From assembly GCF_902859805.1 (NCBI RefSeq), contig NZ_CADIKC010000001.1, positions 1,178,001-1,242,000 on the forward strand: 64,000 nt of DNA. Reading direction: 5' to 3'. This document shows, piece after piece, positions 34,325 to 43,909 of this stretch (position 1 is its first letter; each line of letters begins with the position of its first letter). A program made the position numbers and the translations under genes. Under the pieces are notes generated by a model. The model saw nothing but the letters and a program-made list of their open reading frames with translations. It ran no database searches and was not told where the DNA came from. The stretch comes from Paraburkholderia sediminicola (GTDB taxonomy: Bacteria > Pseudomonadota > Gammaproteobacteria > Burkholderiales > Burkholderiaceae).

Positions 34325-34924
34325 CTATTTGAACTTGACGAGATCCTTGAAGATCAGTTGACCCCATGTATTCCCCCTGCCTTGGACAAGCAAGCCGCCA
34401 TCCTTGAGCGGTCCTAGCGCAATCGGCGCGAAACCGAGTTGTTCGGCCAAAGCAGCGACCGGTGCCACCGCATTTTCGTCATCGCTCGACAAAAAAACGA
34501 CGCGGCTTCCGCCATTCACGCTCGGATCAGCGGCCAGGACGGCAGCAGGCAGATGGTTAAAGCCCTTTACGAACCTGGCGCCGGTAAACGCCTTGGCGAC
34601 AACCGCGGCCGGCGGCTGACCTTCCAGGTCTTCAACGGGAACACCAAAAGCATTTGTCGTGTCGATGATCGTCTTGCCCTGCCAGGTCGTGATCTGCTTC
34701 GCGACTTCGCGGTGTTCCCAAAACGGAACCGCCAGGAAGATCGTGTCGGACGCGATTGCATCCTGCAGCGTCCCGGGAACAATGGTGGGGCCGATCGCTC
34801 GTGCCTGCTGCATCAACGTCTCGGGAGGGCGCCGGCTGGCGACGGTCACATTGATGCTCTTTCTTGCAAACGCTCGGGCGAGCGCCTGGCCTACCGCGCC
34901 AAAGCCAATAATCGAATAGTTCAT
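34325..34924 (-). CDS. NADPH-dependent F420 reductase-like NAD(P)-binding protein
   Basis: A 199-residue dinucleotide-binding protein. It opens with a Rossmann motif NYSIIGFGAVGQALARAFAR, then VTVASRRPPE, IFLAVPFWEHREVAKQI, IIDTTNAFGVP and AFTGARFVKGFNHLPAAVL, the layout of the F420-reductase/NpdG-like branch. Proteobacterial homologues work without F420 and their reductive substrates are unknown. It is downstream of the SDR gene (103-bp gap) and probably co-regulated with it by the divergent TetR. Confidence 0.82.
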   Translation of the reverse strand: MNYSIIGFGAVGQALARAFARKSINVTVASRRPPETLMQQARAIGPTIVPGTLQDAIASDTIFLAVPFWEHREVAKQITTWQGKTIIDTTNAFGVPVEDLEGQPPAAVVAKAFTGARFVKGFNHLPAAVLAADPSVNGGSRVVFLSSDDENAVAPVAALAEQLGFAPIALGPLKDGGLLVQGRGNTWGQLIFKDLVKFK

Positions 34925-35027
34925 GCGAACTCTCCATTCAGTATTATAAGGAATCCATATTTATCGACAAAAATCAGATCACCTTCATCGAGTTGACAGG
35001 TCCTTCTACACGCTTTTCGGCGCGATT

Positions 35028-35762
35028 TCAGATGGCCGAGAAGCCGCCGTCGACGGACAACTCCACCCCATTCACGAAGCTCGAATCGTCTGAAGCAAGA
35101 AACAGCGCGACCGTCGCAATTTCCTCAGGACGCCCCATCTTTCCCCGCGGGATCAGGGATTCGAACATGCGCTTCGCCTCCTCGGTGAGAACCTGGTCCT
35201 GCATCGGTGTGGCGATCGGCCCCGGGCTCAGCACGTTCACCCGGATATTCCTGCCCCTCAGTTCGTTAAGCCAAGTGCGTGCGAATGAGCGCAACGCCGC
35301 CTTGCTCGCCGCATACACGCCATAACCAGGGAAACCTTTCACCGAAGCAACTGACCCGGTCATGAAGATCGACCCGCCATCGTTGAACAGCGGCAACGCC
35401 TTCTGAACCGTAAACAGCGTTCCGCGCGTATTCAGACTGAAGGTCGCATCGAAGTGCTGCTCGGTAATCTCGCCCAGAGGGACGGCTTCGCCCGTGCCGG
35501 CGCTCGCGAACAGGATGTCGATCTTGCCCTTTTCCCGCTTGACTGTATCGAACAGGCGGTCGAGGTCGTCTAGATTGGCCGCGTCGCCACGTACGCCGGT
35601 CACGTTCCGGCCAATCACCTTGACGGCCTCGTCGAGCGCCTCCTGCCTCCGGCCCGTGATGAAAACATAGGCGCCTTCTTCCACAAACCGCGTGGCGCTC
35701 GCCAGCGCCATGCCGCTCGATCCACCCGTGATGACTGCAACCTTACCCTCAAGCTTTCCCAT
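35028..35762 (-). CDS. Short-chain dehydrogenase/reductase
   Basis: A 244-residue classical SDR. The cofactor loop is ITGGSSGMALASATRFVEEG (usual TGxxxGIG with Met in place of Ile), catalytic Tyr and Lys are in YGVYAASKAALRSF, and VLSPGPIATPM matches the PG motif. TGRRQEALDEA after beta-2 suggests NADP preference. AAGGAGATGTC before ATG 35762 fixes the start. It is divergent from tetR with two GGATC-N3-GATCC sites between, so TetR repression is likely. The substrate, probably an aldehyde or ketone, is unknown. Confidence 0.9.
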   Translation of the reverse strand: MGKLEGKVAVITGGSSGMALASATRFVEEGAYVFITGRRQEALDEAVKVIGRNVTGVRGDAANLDDLDRLFDTVKREKGKIDILFASAGTGEAVPLGEITEQHFDATFSLNTRGTLFTVQKALPLFNDGGSIFMTGSVASVKGFPGYGVYAASKAALRSFARTWLNELRGRNIRVNVLSPGPIATPMQDQVLTEEAKRMFESLIPRGKMGRPEEIATVALFLASDDSSFVNGVELSVDGGFSAI

Positions 35763-35828
35763 GACATCTCCTTTCGTGGTGTCAGACAGCGCCTCTGTTC
35801 CAATCTGCACAAATGTGCTGTATCTTGT

Positions 35829-35876
35829 GGATCACTGATCCGGATACAGGTTCATTATATTCGGATCGCCGATCCG
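35829..35876. promoter_or_regulatory. Tandem TetR operator-like palindromes
   Basis: Two matching palindromes lie in the sdr-tetR gap: GGATCactGATCC (35829-35841) and CGGATCgccGATCCG (35862-35876). Both have GGATC-N3-GATCC and their centres are 34 bp apart. A repressor dimer on each would cover promoters in both directions and the tetR start at 35893. Confidence 0.7.
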
Positions 35877-35892
35877 TTTGTCAAGGCAATTT

Positions 35893-36468
35893 ATGCGAGC
35901 TGACGCCAGAAAGAATTACGACCATCTCCTTGCAGTCGCGCGTGACGTCGTCACCGAGCATGGTGCCGACGCGTCCATGCGAGATATCGCCCGCCGGGCC
36001 GACGTCGGATTGGCCACACTATTTCGCCATTTCCCGACACGAGAAGCCTTGTTCGAAGCGTTGCTGCGCATGAACGTGGACGAACTGATACAGCAGGCAG
36101 CCGAACTCGAAACGTCGAATCCACCTGACGAAGCGCTGGTGTCCTGGTTTCGCGATGGGGTGGCATTCGTTCGCAGCTATAGCGGTATTTGCGCCTTGTT
36201 TGCGACCGCGCACGCGGACCCGGACTCCGCGCTTCACGCTTCGAGCACAGCGCTGCGTTCGGCGGGCGCGCGACTACTGCTCCGCGCTCAAGCCGAGGGA
36301 ACGGCGCGCGCCGATATTGATGGGGTCGACCTGTTCGCCCTGATGTCGGCGCTCGGCTGGCTCGTCGGCCAGCCCGGATTCGCGCCACGGGGGGATCATC
36401 TCTTTCACGTTATTACGAGCGCTATCCTGACAAATCGGCCTGGCAACGATATCAAGAAGGCAACGTAA
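35893..36468 (+). CDS. TetR-family transcriptional regulator
   Basis: A 191-residue TetR repressor. The DNA-binding domain is residues about 1-55 (VARDVVTEHGADASMRDIAR, RADVGLATLFRHFPTREALF). The C-terminal ligand domain is helical (GVAFVRSYSGICALFATAHA). ATG 35893 follows AAGG at the right spacing; a TTG five codons upstream lies inside the operator region. It is divergent from the SDR and F420-reductase-like genes, which it probably represses together with itself. Confidence 0.9.
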   Translation: MRADARKNYDHLLAVARDVVTEHGADASMRDIARRADVGLATLFRHFPTREALFEALLRMNVDELIQQAAELETSNPPDEALVSWFRDGVAFVRSYSGICALFATAHADPDSALHASSTALRSAGARLLLRAQAEGTARADIDGVDLFALMSALGWLVGQPGFAPRGDHLFHVITSAILTNRPGNDIKKAT

Positions 36469-37042
36469 CCGAGTCCAACGAATTGTTGTCTGCATTGCGT
36501 CGGATGGCGTCCTCTATGACCGACGCCGGCGACACTATGCGCAGAAGTCTTGGCAAAGGTGACGAATGCAACTGATCGTATCGGGAGTTTTGAGCGGCTG
36601 TTGACGAAGGCGATAAGACGTTGGAGCGGCTGAGCTGTCGCACTACCCAGCGACCGCACATGACCGAACTCGTGCATTCGTACTGTGCACCACCGGTTCA
36701 TTCAATCCTGGCCGTGCTGCAGCGTTCTCTGGACCTGAGAAAGAAGCCAGAGGACAATCCAGATCCGCGCGAGGTACAGCGTGTGTTACTCAGTTGGGGC
36801 CGAGCGACGGCCAAGCCTGCCGGGGCAGATCTCTAGTTGCTCCCACCGGCACATAACCAATGTCAACGGCAGCGGTAAAAGTGGACCAAGGCCTCTACTT
36901 TTTGCTGTCTTTGCCGTAAACCCGGTCATCGGCTATCCACGACACTCGGGCATTCCTTTGCCGCAGGACTCCCTACACCGAGTCGATAATCTCGCCACGA
37001 CTGCGGGACGACGACGTTTGGACCGAGCGCACCCACCACAAC
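36469..37042. other. Intergenic region, no gene recognised
   Basis: About 570 bp between tetR and the diguanylate cyclase gene. Short open frames show no ribosome site or family resemblance. GACCGAACTCGTGC-like fragments around 36661 faintly recall the palindromic repeat but lack its second arm. Confidence 0.4.
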
Positions 37043-38572
37043 GTGACCGTGTCTGTTTCTATTACCACCGGAAAACTGGCTGTTCTCGCAGGCCGACATC
37101 CCTTGATTGTCGGTGCACTAGGTAGCCTGATGGCACTAGGCGTGATGGCAATCAGTCTGGTCACACTTCTGGCCTCTCGTGACGCCGCTGTCGAACATGC
37201 TCATGAAACCTCCAGAAACGTTACCGCCGTTCTGGTCAGCAACATCGCCCGGACGATTGAAACGTCAGACAATTCACTCCGTGCCTTGATTGCCGCGCTG
37301 AACAAGCCCGCTGTCCAAAGCATGGATGCGGACCTGCGTCACGAATTGCTGTTTGACCGGACCGCTGCCGAGTACGTTACCGGTATGGGGGTGACGGATA
37401 ATAAGGGACGATTAATCGACGGCTGCTGCTCCAGCTCCCATACTTGGGATTTCAGCGACCGGGATTACTTCATTGCTCATCGCCAGTCGGCGAATGTCGG
37501 ACTGTATGTGTCATCAGTCTACCGGGCACGGTCGCGGCCTGGCGCGCAGTCAATTGCGATGACGAGAAGGATGAGCCAGCCCGACGGGTCATTCGGCGGA
37601 GTAGCGATTGTTGCCATTGATGTCGAATACTTTAAACAACTTCTTGCAAAACTGGACGTGGGGCCAAACGGCATCACTGCGATCGTTCGTACGGACGGTA
37701 CGCTGGTGGCCAGAAATCCCCCAATCAGCCAGTCAAGGCTGGTCAATCTGGGTAAGTCACCGACGTTTCCGCGTATGGTGAACCATGATTCCGGGTTCTA
37801 TTCTGCTCCCTCGATCTCGGACGGGGTCCTGCGCCTGTATACATTTCAACGTGTTCCCGGGACGCCGCTCATCGCCGTTGTCGCGCCGGCGGAAAGCGAC
37901 GTGCTGGCGTCCTGGAAGCGACTGTCATGGATAGTCGGAGTCTCAGCCTCGTCGCTTAGCCTTGCGTTCTGCACGGTGGTCTGGCTCCTTGCTTTTGCGC
38001 TGCGGGACCACGCAAAGACTCAGGTACTGCTTACGGAGCTAACGCAAACCGATCCGCTGACAGGGCTCAGGAACCGCCGCGCCCTCGACGAGGTCCTCGA
38101 AAACGAGTGGCGAAGACTGCAGCGCAGCGATGGTTCCTTGTCGCTGCTGTTCGTCGATGCGGACAACTTCAAACAGTACAACGACAGGCATGGTCACGCT
38201 CAAGGTGACATTGCACTGAAACATCTCGCGGAATGTATCAATCGACACGTGCGTCGTCATGGCGATCTCGCCGCGCGATACGGCGGGGAAGAGTTTGTTG
38301 TCGTGCTGCCCGATACGGACAAAACGGGAGCGGCTCAGATCGCTGAAGCTATACGTCAGGAAGTTGAGCATGGGCGACCGACAGTACCATCTGGGACAAT
38401 TCCACCGTTCACGGTCAGTATTGGGTGCGCGACCGGTCGACGCTCACTTCCATCGTCAGTGGATGAATTAACGAATTCAGCTGATCTGGCGCTGTACGCG
38501 GCCAAAAGGAGCGGGAGGAACGCCGTCGTCTCCGCAGGCGATACTGCTGCATCGCCTCAGCCGCAGAGCTGA
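37043..38572 (+). CDS. Membrane-bound diguanylate cyclase with periplasmic Cache-type sensor
   Basis: A 509-residue protein that should make cyclic di-GMP. A membrane helix at about 22-44 is followed by a periplasmic PDC/Cache region (CCSSSHTWDFSDRDYFIAHR, VSSVYRARSRPGAQSIAMTR), a second helix at about 295-318 (VSASSLSLAFCTVVWLLAFA) and a GGDEF domain (TQTDPLTGLRNRRALDEVLE). The active site is intact GGEEF (414-418), and an inhibitory RxxD site (Arg405-Asp408) lies five residues before it, so product inhibition is expected. The start is GTG 37043; the ribosome site is weak. Confidence 0.9.
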   Translation: MTVSVSITTGKLAVLAGRHPLIVGALGSLMALGVMAISLVTLLASRDAAVEHAHETSRNVTAVLVSNIARTIETSDNSLRALIAALNKPAVQSMDADLRHELLFDRTAAEYVTGMGVTDNKGRLIDGCCSSSHTWDFSDRDYFIAHRQSANVGLYVSSVYRARSRPGAQSIAMTRRMSQPDGSFGGVAIVAIDVEYFKQLLAKLDVGPNGITAIVRTDGTLVARNPPISQSRLVNLGKSPTFPRMVNHDSGFYSAPSISDGVLRLYTFQRVPGTPLIAVVAPAESDVLASWKRLSWIVGVSASSLSLAFCTVVWLLAFALRDHAKTQVLLTELTQTDPLTGLRNRRALDEVLENEWRRLQRSDGSLSLLFVDADNFKQYNDRHGHAQGDIALKHLAECINRHVRRHGDLAARYGGEEFVVVLPDTDKTGAAQIAEAIRQEVEHGRPTVPSGTIPPFTVSIGCATGRRSLPSSVDELTNSADLALYAAKRSGRNAVVSAGDTAASPQPQS

Positions 38573-38715
38573 TTGCACTCCTTGACTGTGCCTGTCTCAT
38601 TCTGACGTCCGAGCGGTCAGTCGTGGAAGAATCGCGACCGACCGATTAGGGTCGGGTAGTGACCGTTCGCAGCCAGCGCGGACTGATCCCTCCCTTCACT
38701 TGAAAGGAGAGGATC

Positions 38716-39343
38716 GTGGAAACCGCTAAAGTCACTTGTACGGCGAGAGTACCGTGGAACAAGGGTAAGCTCACAGGGCAGAAACCTCCGCTCAAACTGC
38801 CGGAAATCTGGGCGATTCGTGTCCGGCTCCAGCTATCCGGGCAGCCTCGCGACCTTGCGATGTTCAACTTGGCAATCGATAGTAAGTTGAGAGCTTGCGA
38901 TCTGGCCAAGCTGCGGGTCCTTGACGTATGTCACAGCCAACATGTTTCGCCGCGGGCAAGTGTGATGCAGCAGAAAACGCAGCGGCCGGTTCAGTTCGAA
39001 ATCACCGAGCAAACCCGCGAAAGCGTCGAGGCCTGGATCAAGGCAGCGAAGCTGGCGGGTTCAGATTTTCTCTTTCCCAGCCGAATTCACGGGTCACCAC
39101 ATATTTCAACACGGCAATATGCGCGTGTCGTACATCTTTGGGTCGCGCCAATCGGACTTGATGACGCAGCCTACAGAACGCACACCATGCGCCGCACCAA
39201 GGCGTCGTTGATCTACCGGCGCGCCAAAAAATCTCAGGGCGGTGCAACTGCTTCCCGGCCACACCAAACTTGAAAGCACGGTTCGATATCTGGGCATTGA
39301 AGTCGACGACGCGCTTGAAATGGCTGAACAAACCGAAGTGTGA
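38716..39343 (+). pseudogene. Tyrosine-type recombinase/integrase, frameshifted
   Basis: The first frame encodes residues 1 to about 172 of a short tyrosine recombinase: an N-terminal WNKGKLTGQKPPLKL, the first catalytic Arg in IDSKLRACDLAKLR, and the HxxR box in HTMRRTKASLIYRR. At a run of six A (39226-39231) the frame is lost. The next frame continues with NLRAVQLLPGHTKLESTVRY and LGIEVDDALEMAEQTEV to a TGA at 39341-39343, supplying the catalytic His and Tyr. Deleting one A restores a ~208-residue enzyme. The start is GTG 38716 with AGGAGAGG upstream. It could be a dead gene, a sequencing slip, or slippage-controlled expression. Confidence 0.85.
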
Positions 39344-39596
39344 GCCGCCCCCGGCGAGCGAACGGACGCTTGCCGGCCAAGAGGCGACATTCGCCGGTCG
39401 CGATCCCCGGACGTTCAGAAGTCGGCTCCACCCACTAAACAGTCGCGCGATCGGCTACGGTGAACGTTGCTTCATTGACTCCAGCGGATTTAACACAAAT
39501 GGACACGACGCGCATTGGCGCGGTATGGTGCATTGCCTGGATTGAATAGGCAACAAGTCGTTCGGGTAAGCATCCTTCAATGCGGCTAGGATTCCT

Positions 39597-39845
39597 ATGA
39601 GAATAACGATGAGTTTTTGGAATGGGGTCGCCACGGCTTTGGTTCTGGCGTCGGTTTGTTGTTCGCCCTTGATTGCAACGCACAAAAGCGTGTGGGTGTC
39701 TGCGTCGCAATTCTTTTTAGGGGCGGGATTTATTGTCCTGGGAGCTTCCGAGGATCGCCTTACAAAATTACTGCGAGCATTGCTAGCCTGCTTCGGAATT
39801 TTTTATATTGGGGTCGCGATTTATCGATGGGCTGGCATTTCGTGA
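39597..39845 (+). CDS. Small hypothetical membrane protein
   Basis: An 82-residue protein with two or three hydrophobic segments (GVATALVLASVCCSPLIA, ASQFFLGAGFIVLGA, LLACFGIFYIGVAIY). The start is ATG 39597, or the ATG four codons later. A weak TAGGA precedes it. It lies between the broken integrase and a reversed repeat copy, in a stretch richer in A/T than the neighbours. No family was recognised. Confidence 0.45.
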   Translation: MRITMSFWNGVATALVLASVCCSPLIATHKSVWVSASQFFLGAGFIVLGASEDRLTKLLRALLACFGIFYIGVAIYRWAGIS

Positions 39846-39926
39846 AGTAACAATCCTACTTTCTTGATGGGCATATCGGCCGGTTAAGCTTGTAAAGCAG
39901 TCGTTGCGAGCTGACTCGATGAATGT

Positions 39927-39980
39927 TCGAAACGGGTCGAACTGAGCCCGACGAGGACCGGCTCTAGTCGACCCTGAGCA
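39927..39980 (-). repeat. Intergenic palindromic repeat, copy 11 (reverse orientation)
   Basis: GGGTCGAACTGAGCCCG ... CCGGCTCTAGTCGACCC is the reverse-strand form of the repeat core, and GAATGTTCG just before it matches the reversed right-end box. It is the only clear copy in this orientation. It lies between the small membrane gene and maeB. Confidence 0.55.
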
Positions 39981-40038
39981 GCCCATCGGAGTCTGCTCCC
40001 CGAACGGCCAAAGTTGAGGTTTGACCAGACCGTCGCGC

Positions 40039-42336
40039 CTACTTGAGCGCAATCACATCCGCTACCAGCAGAGCCGTCATATTGACGATTCGACGCACCG
40101 TTGCGGAAGGGGGTAGCACATGCACCGGTTGCGCCGCACCCAACAGGATCGAGCCAATTGCGACATTGTTGCCCGCAGCCGTTTTCAGCAGGTTGTACGA
40201 GATGTTGGCCGCGTCGATGTTCGGCAGCACGAGCAGGTTCGCGTCACCTTCGAGCGTCGAAGCCGGCATCACTTCGCGGCGCAGCTTGTGGTCGAGCGCA
40301 AGACCACCATGCATTTCCCCGTCCACCTGCAAGTGTGGCGCGCGTTGGCGCAGGATTGCCAGCACGTCTCGCATCTTCTGCGCCGACGGCGCGTTACTCG
40401 TGCCGAAATTCGAATGGGACACCAGTGCGATCTTCGGCTCGATGCCGAAGCGCAGCACTTCGTCGGCGGCCATGATCGTGATTTCGGCGAGTTCCTCGGC
40501 TGTCGGATCGACGTTCACGTGCGTATCGACGAGGAAAATCTGTCGACCCGGCAGCACCAGTGCGTTCATCGCTGCGTAGACACTGCAGCCTTTCTTCTTG
40601 CCAATCACCTGATCGATGAAGTGCAGGTGCCGGTGCGTCGTGCTCACCATGCCGCAGATCATGCCGTCCGCCTCACCCCTCTTTACCAGCATGGCGCCGA
40701 TAAGCGTCGTGCGGCGGCGCATTTCGAGCTTCGCCATCTGCGCCGTGACGCCTTTGCGCGACATCATCTTGTAGTATTCCTGCCAGAAATCGCGGTAACG
40801 CTCGTCGTGGTCAGTATTCACTACCGTGTAATCCTGCCCCGCGACCAGACGCAGTCCGCAGCGTGCGATGCGCTGTTCGATCACCGCCGGACGGCCGATC
40901 AGAATAGGCGTGGCCAGCCTTTCGTCGACGATGATCTGCACCGCGCGCAGCACGCGCTCTTCCTCGCCTTCCGCGAACACAATACGCTTCTTCTCCGGCT
41001 CGACGCCGCGCGCCAGCTGGAAAATCGGCTTCATGATCGTGCCGCTCTGATAGACGAACTGCTGCAGATGCTGTTCGTAGGCGTCCATGTCCTCAATCGG
41101 ACGCTTGGCGACGCCTGAATCCATCGCGGCCTTCGCCACCGCCGGCGCGAGCTTGACGATCAGGCGCGGGTCGAACGGCTTCGGAATCAGATATTCCGGC
41201 CCGAACGATAGATCTCGAATGCCGTAAGCCGTTGCGACGATATCGCTCTGCTCCTGGCGCGCCAGTTCAGCAAGCGCGTTAACTGCCGCAATTTCCATTT
41301 CACGTGTCACTGTCGTCGCACCCACATCCAGCGCACCGCGGAACAGGAACGGGAACACCAGTACGTTGTTCACCTGGTTCGGAAAGTCGGCACGTCCCGT
41401 AGCGAGGATTGCGTCCGGACGTACCTCCAGGGCGAGTTCCGGCAGAATTTCCGGCGTCGGATTGGCCAGCGCTAGAATCAACGGCTTCGCAGCCATTTCC
41501 CTGACCATCCCAGGCTTGAGCACACCGCCCGCGGATAGACCGAGAAAGATGTCCGCGCCCTTGATTGCTTCCGCAAGCTTTCTGGCAGAAGTTTCGCGCG
41601 CAAATCGCTCCTTGTCTGGGTCCATCAGCTCGACGCGGCCTTTGTAGACGACACCGGCGAGATCCGTCACCAGAATGTTGTCGAGTGGCAACCCGAGGTC
41701 GACAAGGAGATCAAGACATGCAAGCGCCGCCGCACCTGCGCCCGACGCCACCAGCCTCACTTCCTTGATGTGTTTGCCCACTACCTTCAGGCCGTTGATG
41801 ATCGCCGCCGCGACGACGATCGCCGTACCGTGCTGGTCGTCGTGGAAGACCGGGATCTTCATGCGCTTGCGGCATTCGCGCTCAACGATGAAGCAGTCCG
41901 GCGCCTTGATGTCCTCGAGGTTGATCCCGCCGAACGTCGGTTCGAGCGCGGCGATCACGTCGACGAGCTTGTGCGGGTCCGACTCGTTCAACTCGATATC
42001 GAACACGTCGATGCCAGCAAACTTCTTGAACAGCACCGCCTTGCCTTCCATCACTGGCTTGGACGCCAGCGGCCCGATGTTGCCGAGACCGAGTACCGCC
42101 GTGCCGTTCGTCACGACGCCGACCAGGTTGCTGCGCGCGGTGAACCGTGCGGCATTCAGCGGGTTCTCCACGATTTCCTCGCACGCGAACGCGACACCGG
42201 GGGAGTAAGCCAGCGAGAGGTCGCGCTGGTTGATCATCTGCTTCGTCGGAGTAATCGCCAGCTTCCCGGGCGCCGGGAACTCGTGGTAGTCAAGGGCGGC
42301 TTCGCGGAAGCTCGTCGTATCAGATTGCTTGGTCAT
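40039..42336 (-). CDS. maeB: NADP-dependent malic enzyme with phosphotransacetylase-like C-terminus (MaeB)
   Basis: A 765-residue MaeB-type enzyme that oxidatively decarboxylates malate to pyruvate with NADP. The N-terminal malic domain shows SLAYSPGVAFACEEI, GKAVLFKKFAGIDVFDIELN, FGGINLEDIKAPDCFIVE and PVFHDDQHGTAIVVAAAIIN; the NAD(P) fold has ASGAGAAALACLDLL. From about 430 onward the phosphotransacetylase-like domain follows (IVFAEGEEERVLRAVQIIVD), usually regulatory. It begins 36 bp after dctA on the same strand, suggesting that C4-acid uptake and conversion to pyruvate are expressed together. A housekeeping copy may exist elsewhere. Confidence 0.94.
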   Translation of the reverse strand: MTKQSDTTSFREAALDYHEFPAPGKLAITPTKQMINQRDLSLAYSPGVAFACEEIVENPLNAARFTARSNLVGVVTNGTAVLGLGNIGPLASKPVMEGKAVLFKKFAGIDVFDIELNESDPHKLVDVIAALEPTFGGINLEDIKAPDCFIVERECRKRMKIPVFHDDQHGTAIVVAAAIINGLKVVGKHIKEVRLVASGAGAAALACLDLLVDLGLPLDNILVTDLAGVVYKGRVELMDPDKERFARETSARKLAEAIKGADIFLGLSAGGVLKPGMVREMAAKPLILALANPTPEILPELALEVRPDAILATGRADFPNQVNNVLVFPFLFRGALDVGATTVTREMEIAAVNALAELARQEQSDIVATAYGIRDLSFGPEYLIPKPFDPRLIVKLAPAVAKAAMDSGVAKRPIEDMDAYEQHLQQFVYQSGTIMKPIFQLARGVEPEKKRIVFAEGEEERVLRAVQIIVDERLATPILIGRPAVIEQRIARCGLRLVAGQDYTVVNTDHDERYRDFWQEYYKMMSRKGVTAQMAKLEMRRRTTLIGAMLVKRGEADGMICGMVSTTHRHLHFIDQVIGKKKGCSVYAAMNALVLPGRQIFLVDTHVNVDPTAEELAEITIMAADEVLRFGIEPKIALVSHSNFGTSNAPSAQKMRDVLAILRQRAPHLQVDGEMHGGLALDHKLRREVMPASTLEGDANLLVLPNIDAANISYNLLKTAAGNNVAIGSILLGAAQPVHVLPPSATVRRIVNMTALLVADVIALK

Positions 42337-42372
42337 GGCTGCGGTGCTCGGGAAAAAGGTTGACTGGACGAC

Positions 42373-43734
42373 TCAATGAGTGTGGGGCCGGACAATGGAA
42401 TCTTTCGTGGACGTCGCCCCAACTGTCGGCTCCAGATCGGTGGCCCCAAAAGCATCAATGCTGGTGTCGGCGGTCCGGTCAAGCATCGCTCGCGCCCTGT
42501 CCATATCGAGAGCGCCCTCCCATCGAGCCACCACAATGGTCGCAACCCCGTTGCCGATCAGGTTCGTCACCGCCCGGGCCTCGTTGAGAAAACGATCAAC
42601 GCCCAGCAATAGCACCAATCCGGATACAGGGATTTTGTGCATGGTAGCCAGCGTGGCGGCCAACGCCACGAACCCGGCTCCGGCCACACCAGCAGATCCC
42701 TTGGACGTCAGCAACATCACGCCGAGCAGCAGCAACTGGTCCCAGATCGTCAGATGGATATTCATCGCTTGCGCAATGAACAGCGCGGCCATCGTCAGGT
42801 AAATCGCGGTTCCATCGGCATTGAAGGTATAGCCCGTAGGCAATACCATCCCGACAACCGAGCGAGAGCACCCCAGCTTCTCCATTTTGATAAGCATTTG
42901 CGGGAGCACCGCTTCCGTTGAGGCTGTGCCAAGCACGATGAAGATTTCATCCCTGATGTAGCGGAGAAACTTCCACAACGACAACCCACACATCCGCATC
43001 ACGATGCCGAGGACAACGACCACGAAGATGACACAAGTCAGATAGAGGCAACCCATCAACTGACCAAACGACGCCAGCGTGCCAATCCCGTACTTCGCGA
43101 TTGTGAATGCCATGCCGCCAAAGGCACCGATCGGTGCGACATACATGACGATTCGAACAACGCCAAACATGCCCTGAAGGAACATGTCGAGCATGTCAAC
43201 GAACGGCGCCGTGCGTGGTCCCAGCTTGGCGAGAGCTATCGCGAGCAGAAGCGAGAAGAAGATGATGGGCAGAATATCTCCATTCGCAAATGCCCCGACG
43301 ATGCTGTTCGGAACGATGCTCATGAGGAATTCAAGCATCCCATGCTGCTCTGCCGCGTGGGTGTAGGTGGCAATAGCTGAACTGTCGATGTGCGTGGGAT
43401 CGATGTTCATCCCGCTGCCGGGCCTGACGATGTTTACGACCACGAGACCAACCAGGAGCGCAATCGTCGATGCGACTTCGAAGTAAAGGACTGCCTTGAC
43501 GCCAACCCGGCCGGCCTCATGAAGGTCATTCATGCGGGCAATGCCAACGACAACGGATGCGAAAATAATCGGGGCAAGCAGCATCCGAATCAGTTTGATG
43601 AACAGGTCGCCGAGTGGTTTAAGTTGAGAACCGATGTCTGGGAAGAAGTGACCGACGAGGACACCGGCAATAATGCCAATCAGAACCTGGACGTAGAGCT
43701 TGGAAAGAGATTTTCCGATCTTTGAAACCCGCAT
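42373..43734 (-). CDS. dctA: C4-dicarboxylate:cation symporter DctA
   Basis: A 453-residue inner-membrane carrier of the DAACS family. It shows KLYVQVLIGIIAGVLVGHFF at the N-terminus, KLIRMLLAPIIFASVVVGIA, the substrate-site phrase VLPTGYTFNADGTAIYLTMA and LTSKGSAGVAGAGFVALAAT. DctA proteins import succinate, fumarate, malate and, in some cases, tartrate with cations. TAGGAGACAG precedes ATG 43734. It lies between tarD (175 bp upstream) and maeB (36 bp downstream), so D-tartrate is a plausible substrate here. Confidence 0.94.
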   Translation of the reverse strand: MRVSKIGKSLSKLYVQVLIGIIAGVLVGHFFPDIGSQLKPLGDLFIKLIRMLLAPIIFASVVVGIARMNDLHEAGRVGVKAVLYFEVASTIALLVGLVVVNIVRPGSGMNIDPTHIDSSAIATYTHAAEQHGMLEFLMSIVPNSIVGAFANGDILPIIFFSLLLAIALAKLGPRTAPFVDMLDMFLQGMFGVVRIVMYVAPIGAFGGMAFTIAKYGIGTLASFGQLMGCLYLTCVIFVVVVLGIVMRMCGLSLWKFLRYIRDEIFIVLGTASTEAVLPQMLIKMEKLGCSRSVVGMVLPTGYTFNADGTAIYLTMAALFIAQAMNIHLTIWDQLLLLGVMLLTSKGSAGVAGAGFVALAATLATMHKIPVSGLVLLLGVDRFLNEARAVTNLIGNGVATIVVARWEGALDMDRARAMLDRTADTSIDAFGATDLEPTVGATSTKDSIVRPHTH

Positions 43735-43782
43735 GACTGTCTCCTATGCGTGGAATCTTTTCATGAAAGTCGGGGCGACCGC

Positions 43783-43806
43783 CCGCAGCGGGTTTTACCG
43801 CTGCGG
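43783..43806 (-). promoter_or_regulatory. Hairpin between tarD and dctA
   Basis: CCGCAGCGG (43783-43791) and CCGCTGCGG (43798-43806) form a perfect 9-bp stem with a 6-base loop. In the direction of tarD-dctA transcription no T-run follows. It could attenuate read-through or protect the tarD message so that dctA is made at a different level. Confidence 0.4.
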
Positions 43807-43909
43807 TGAGCACGGACCGATTTCGCCTGCGTTCCTTTTATCTGTATTTGTGAACGCTGCGCCGACGCTTTTGTCAGCGTGTTTTGCCGCGAGTTAGCCG
43901 GTTGACGGC

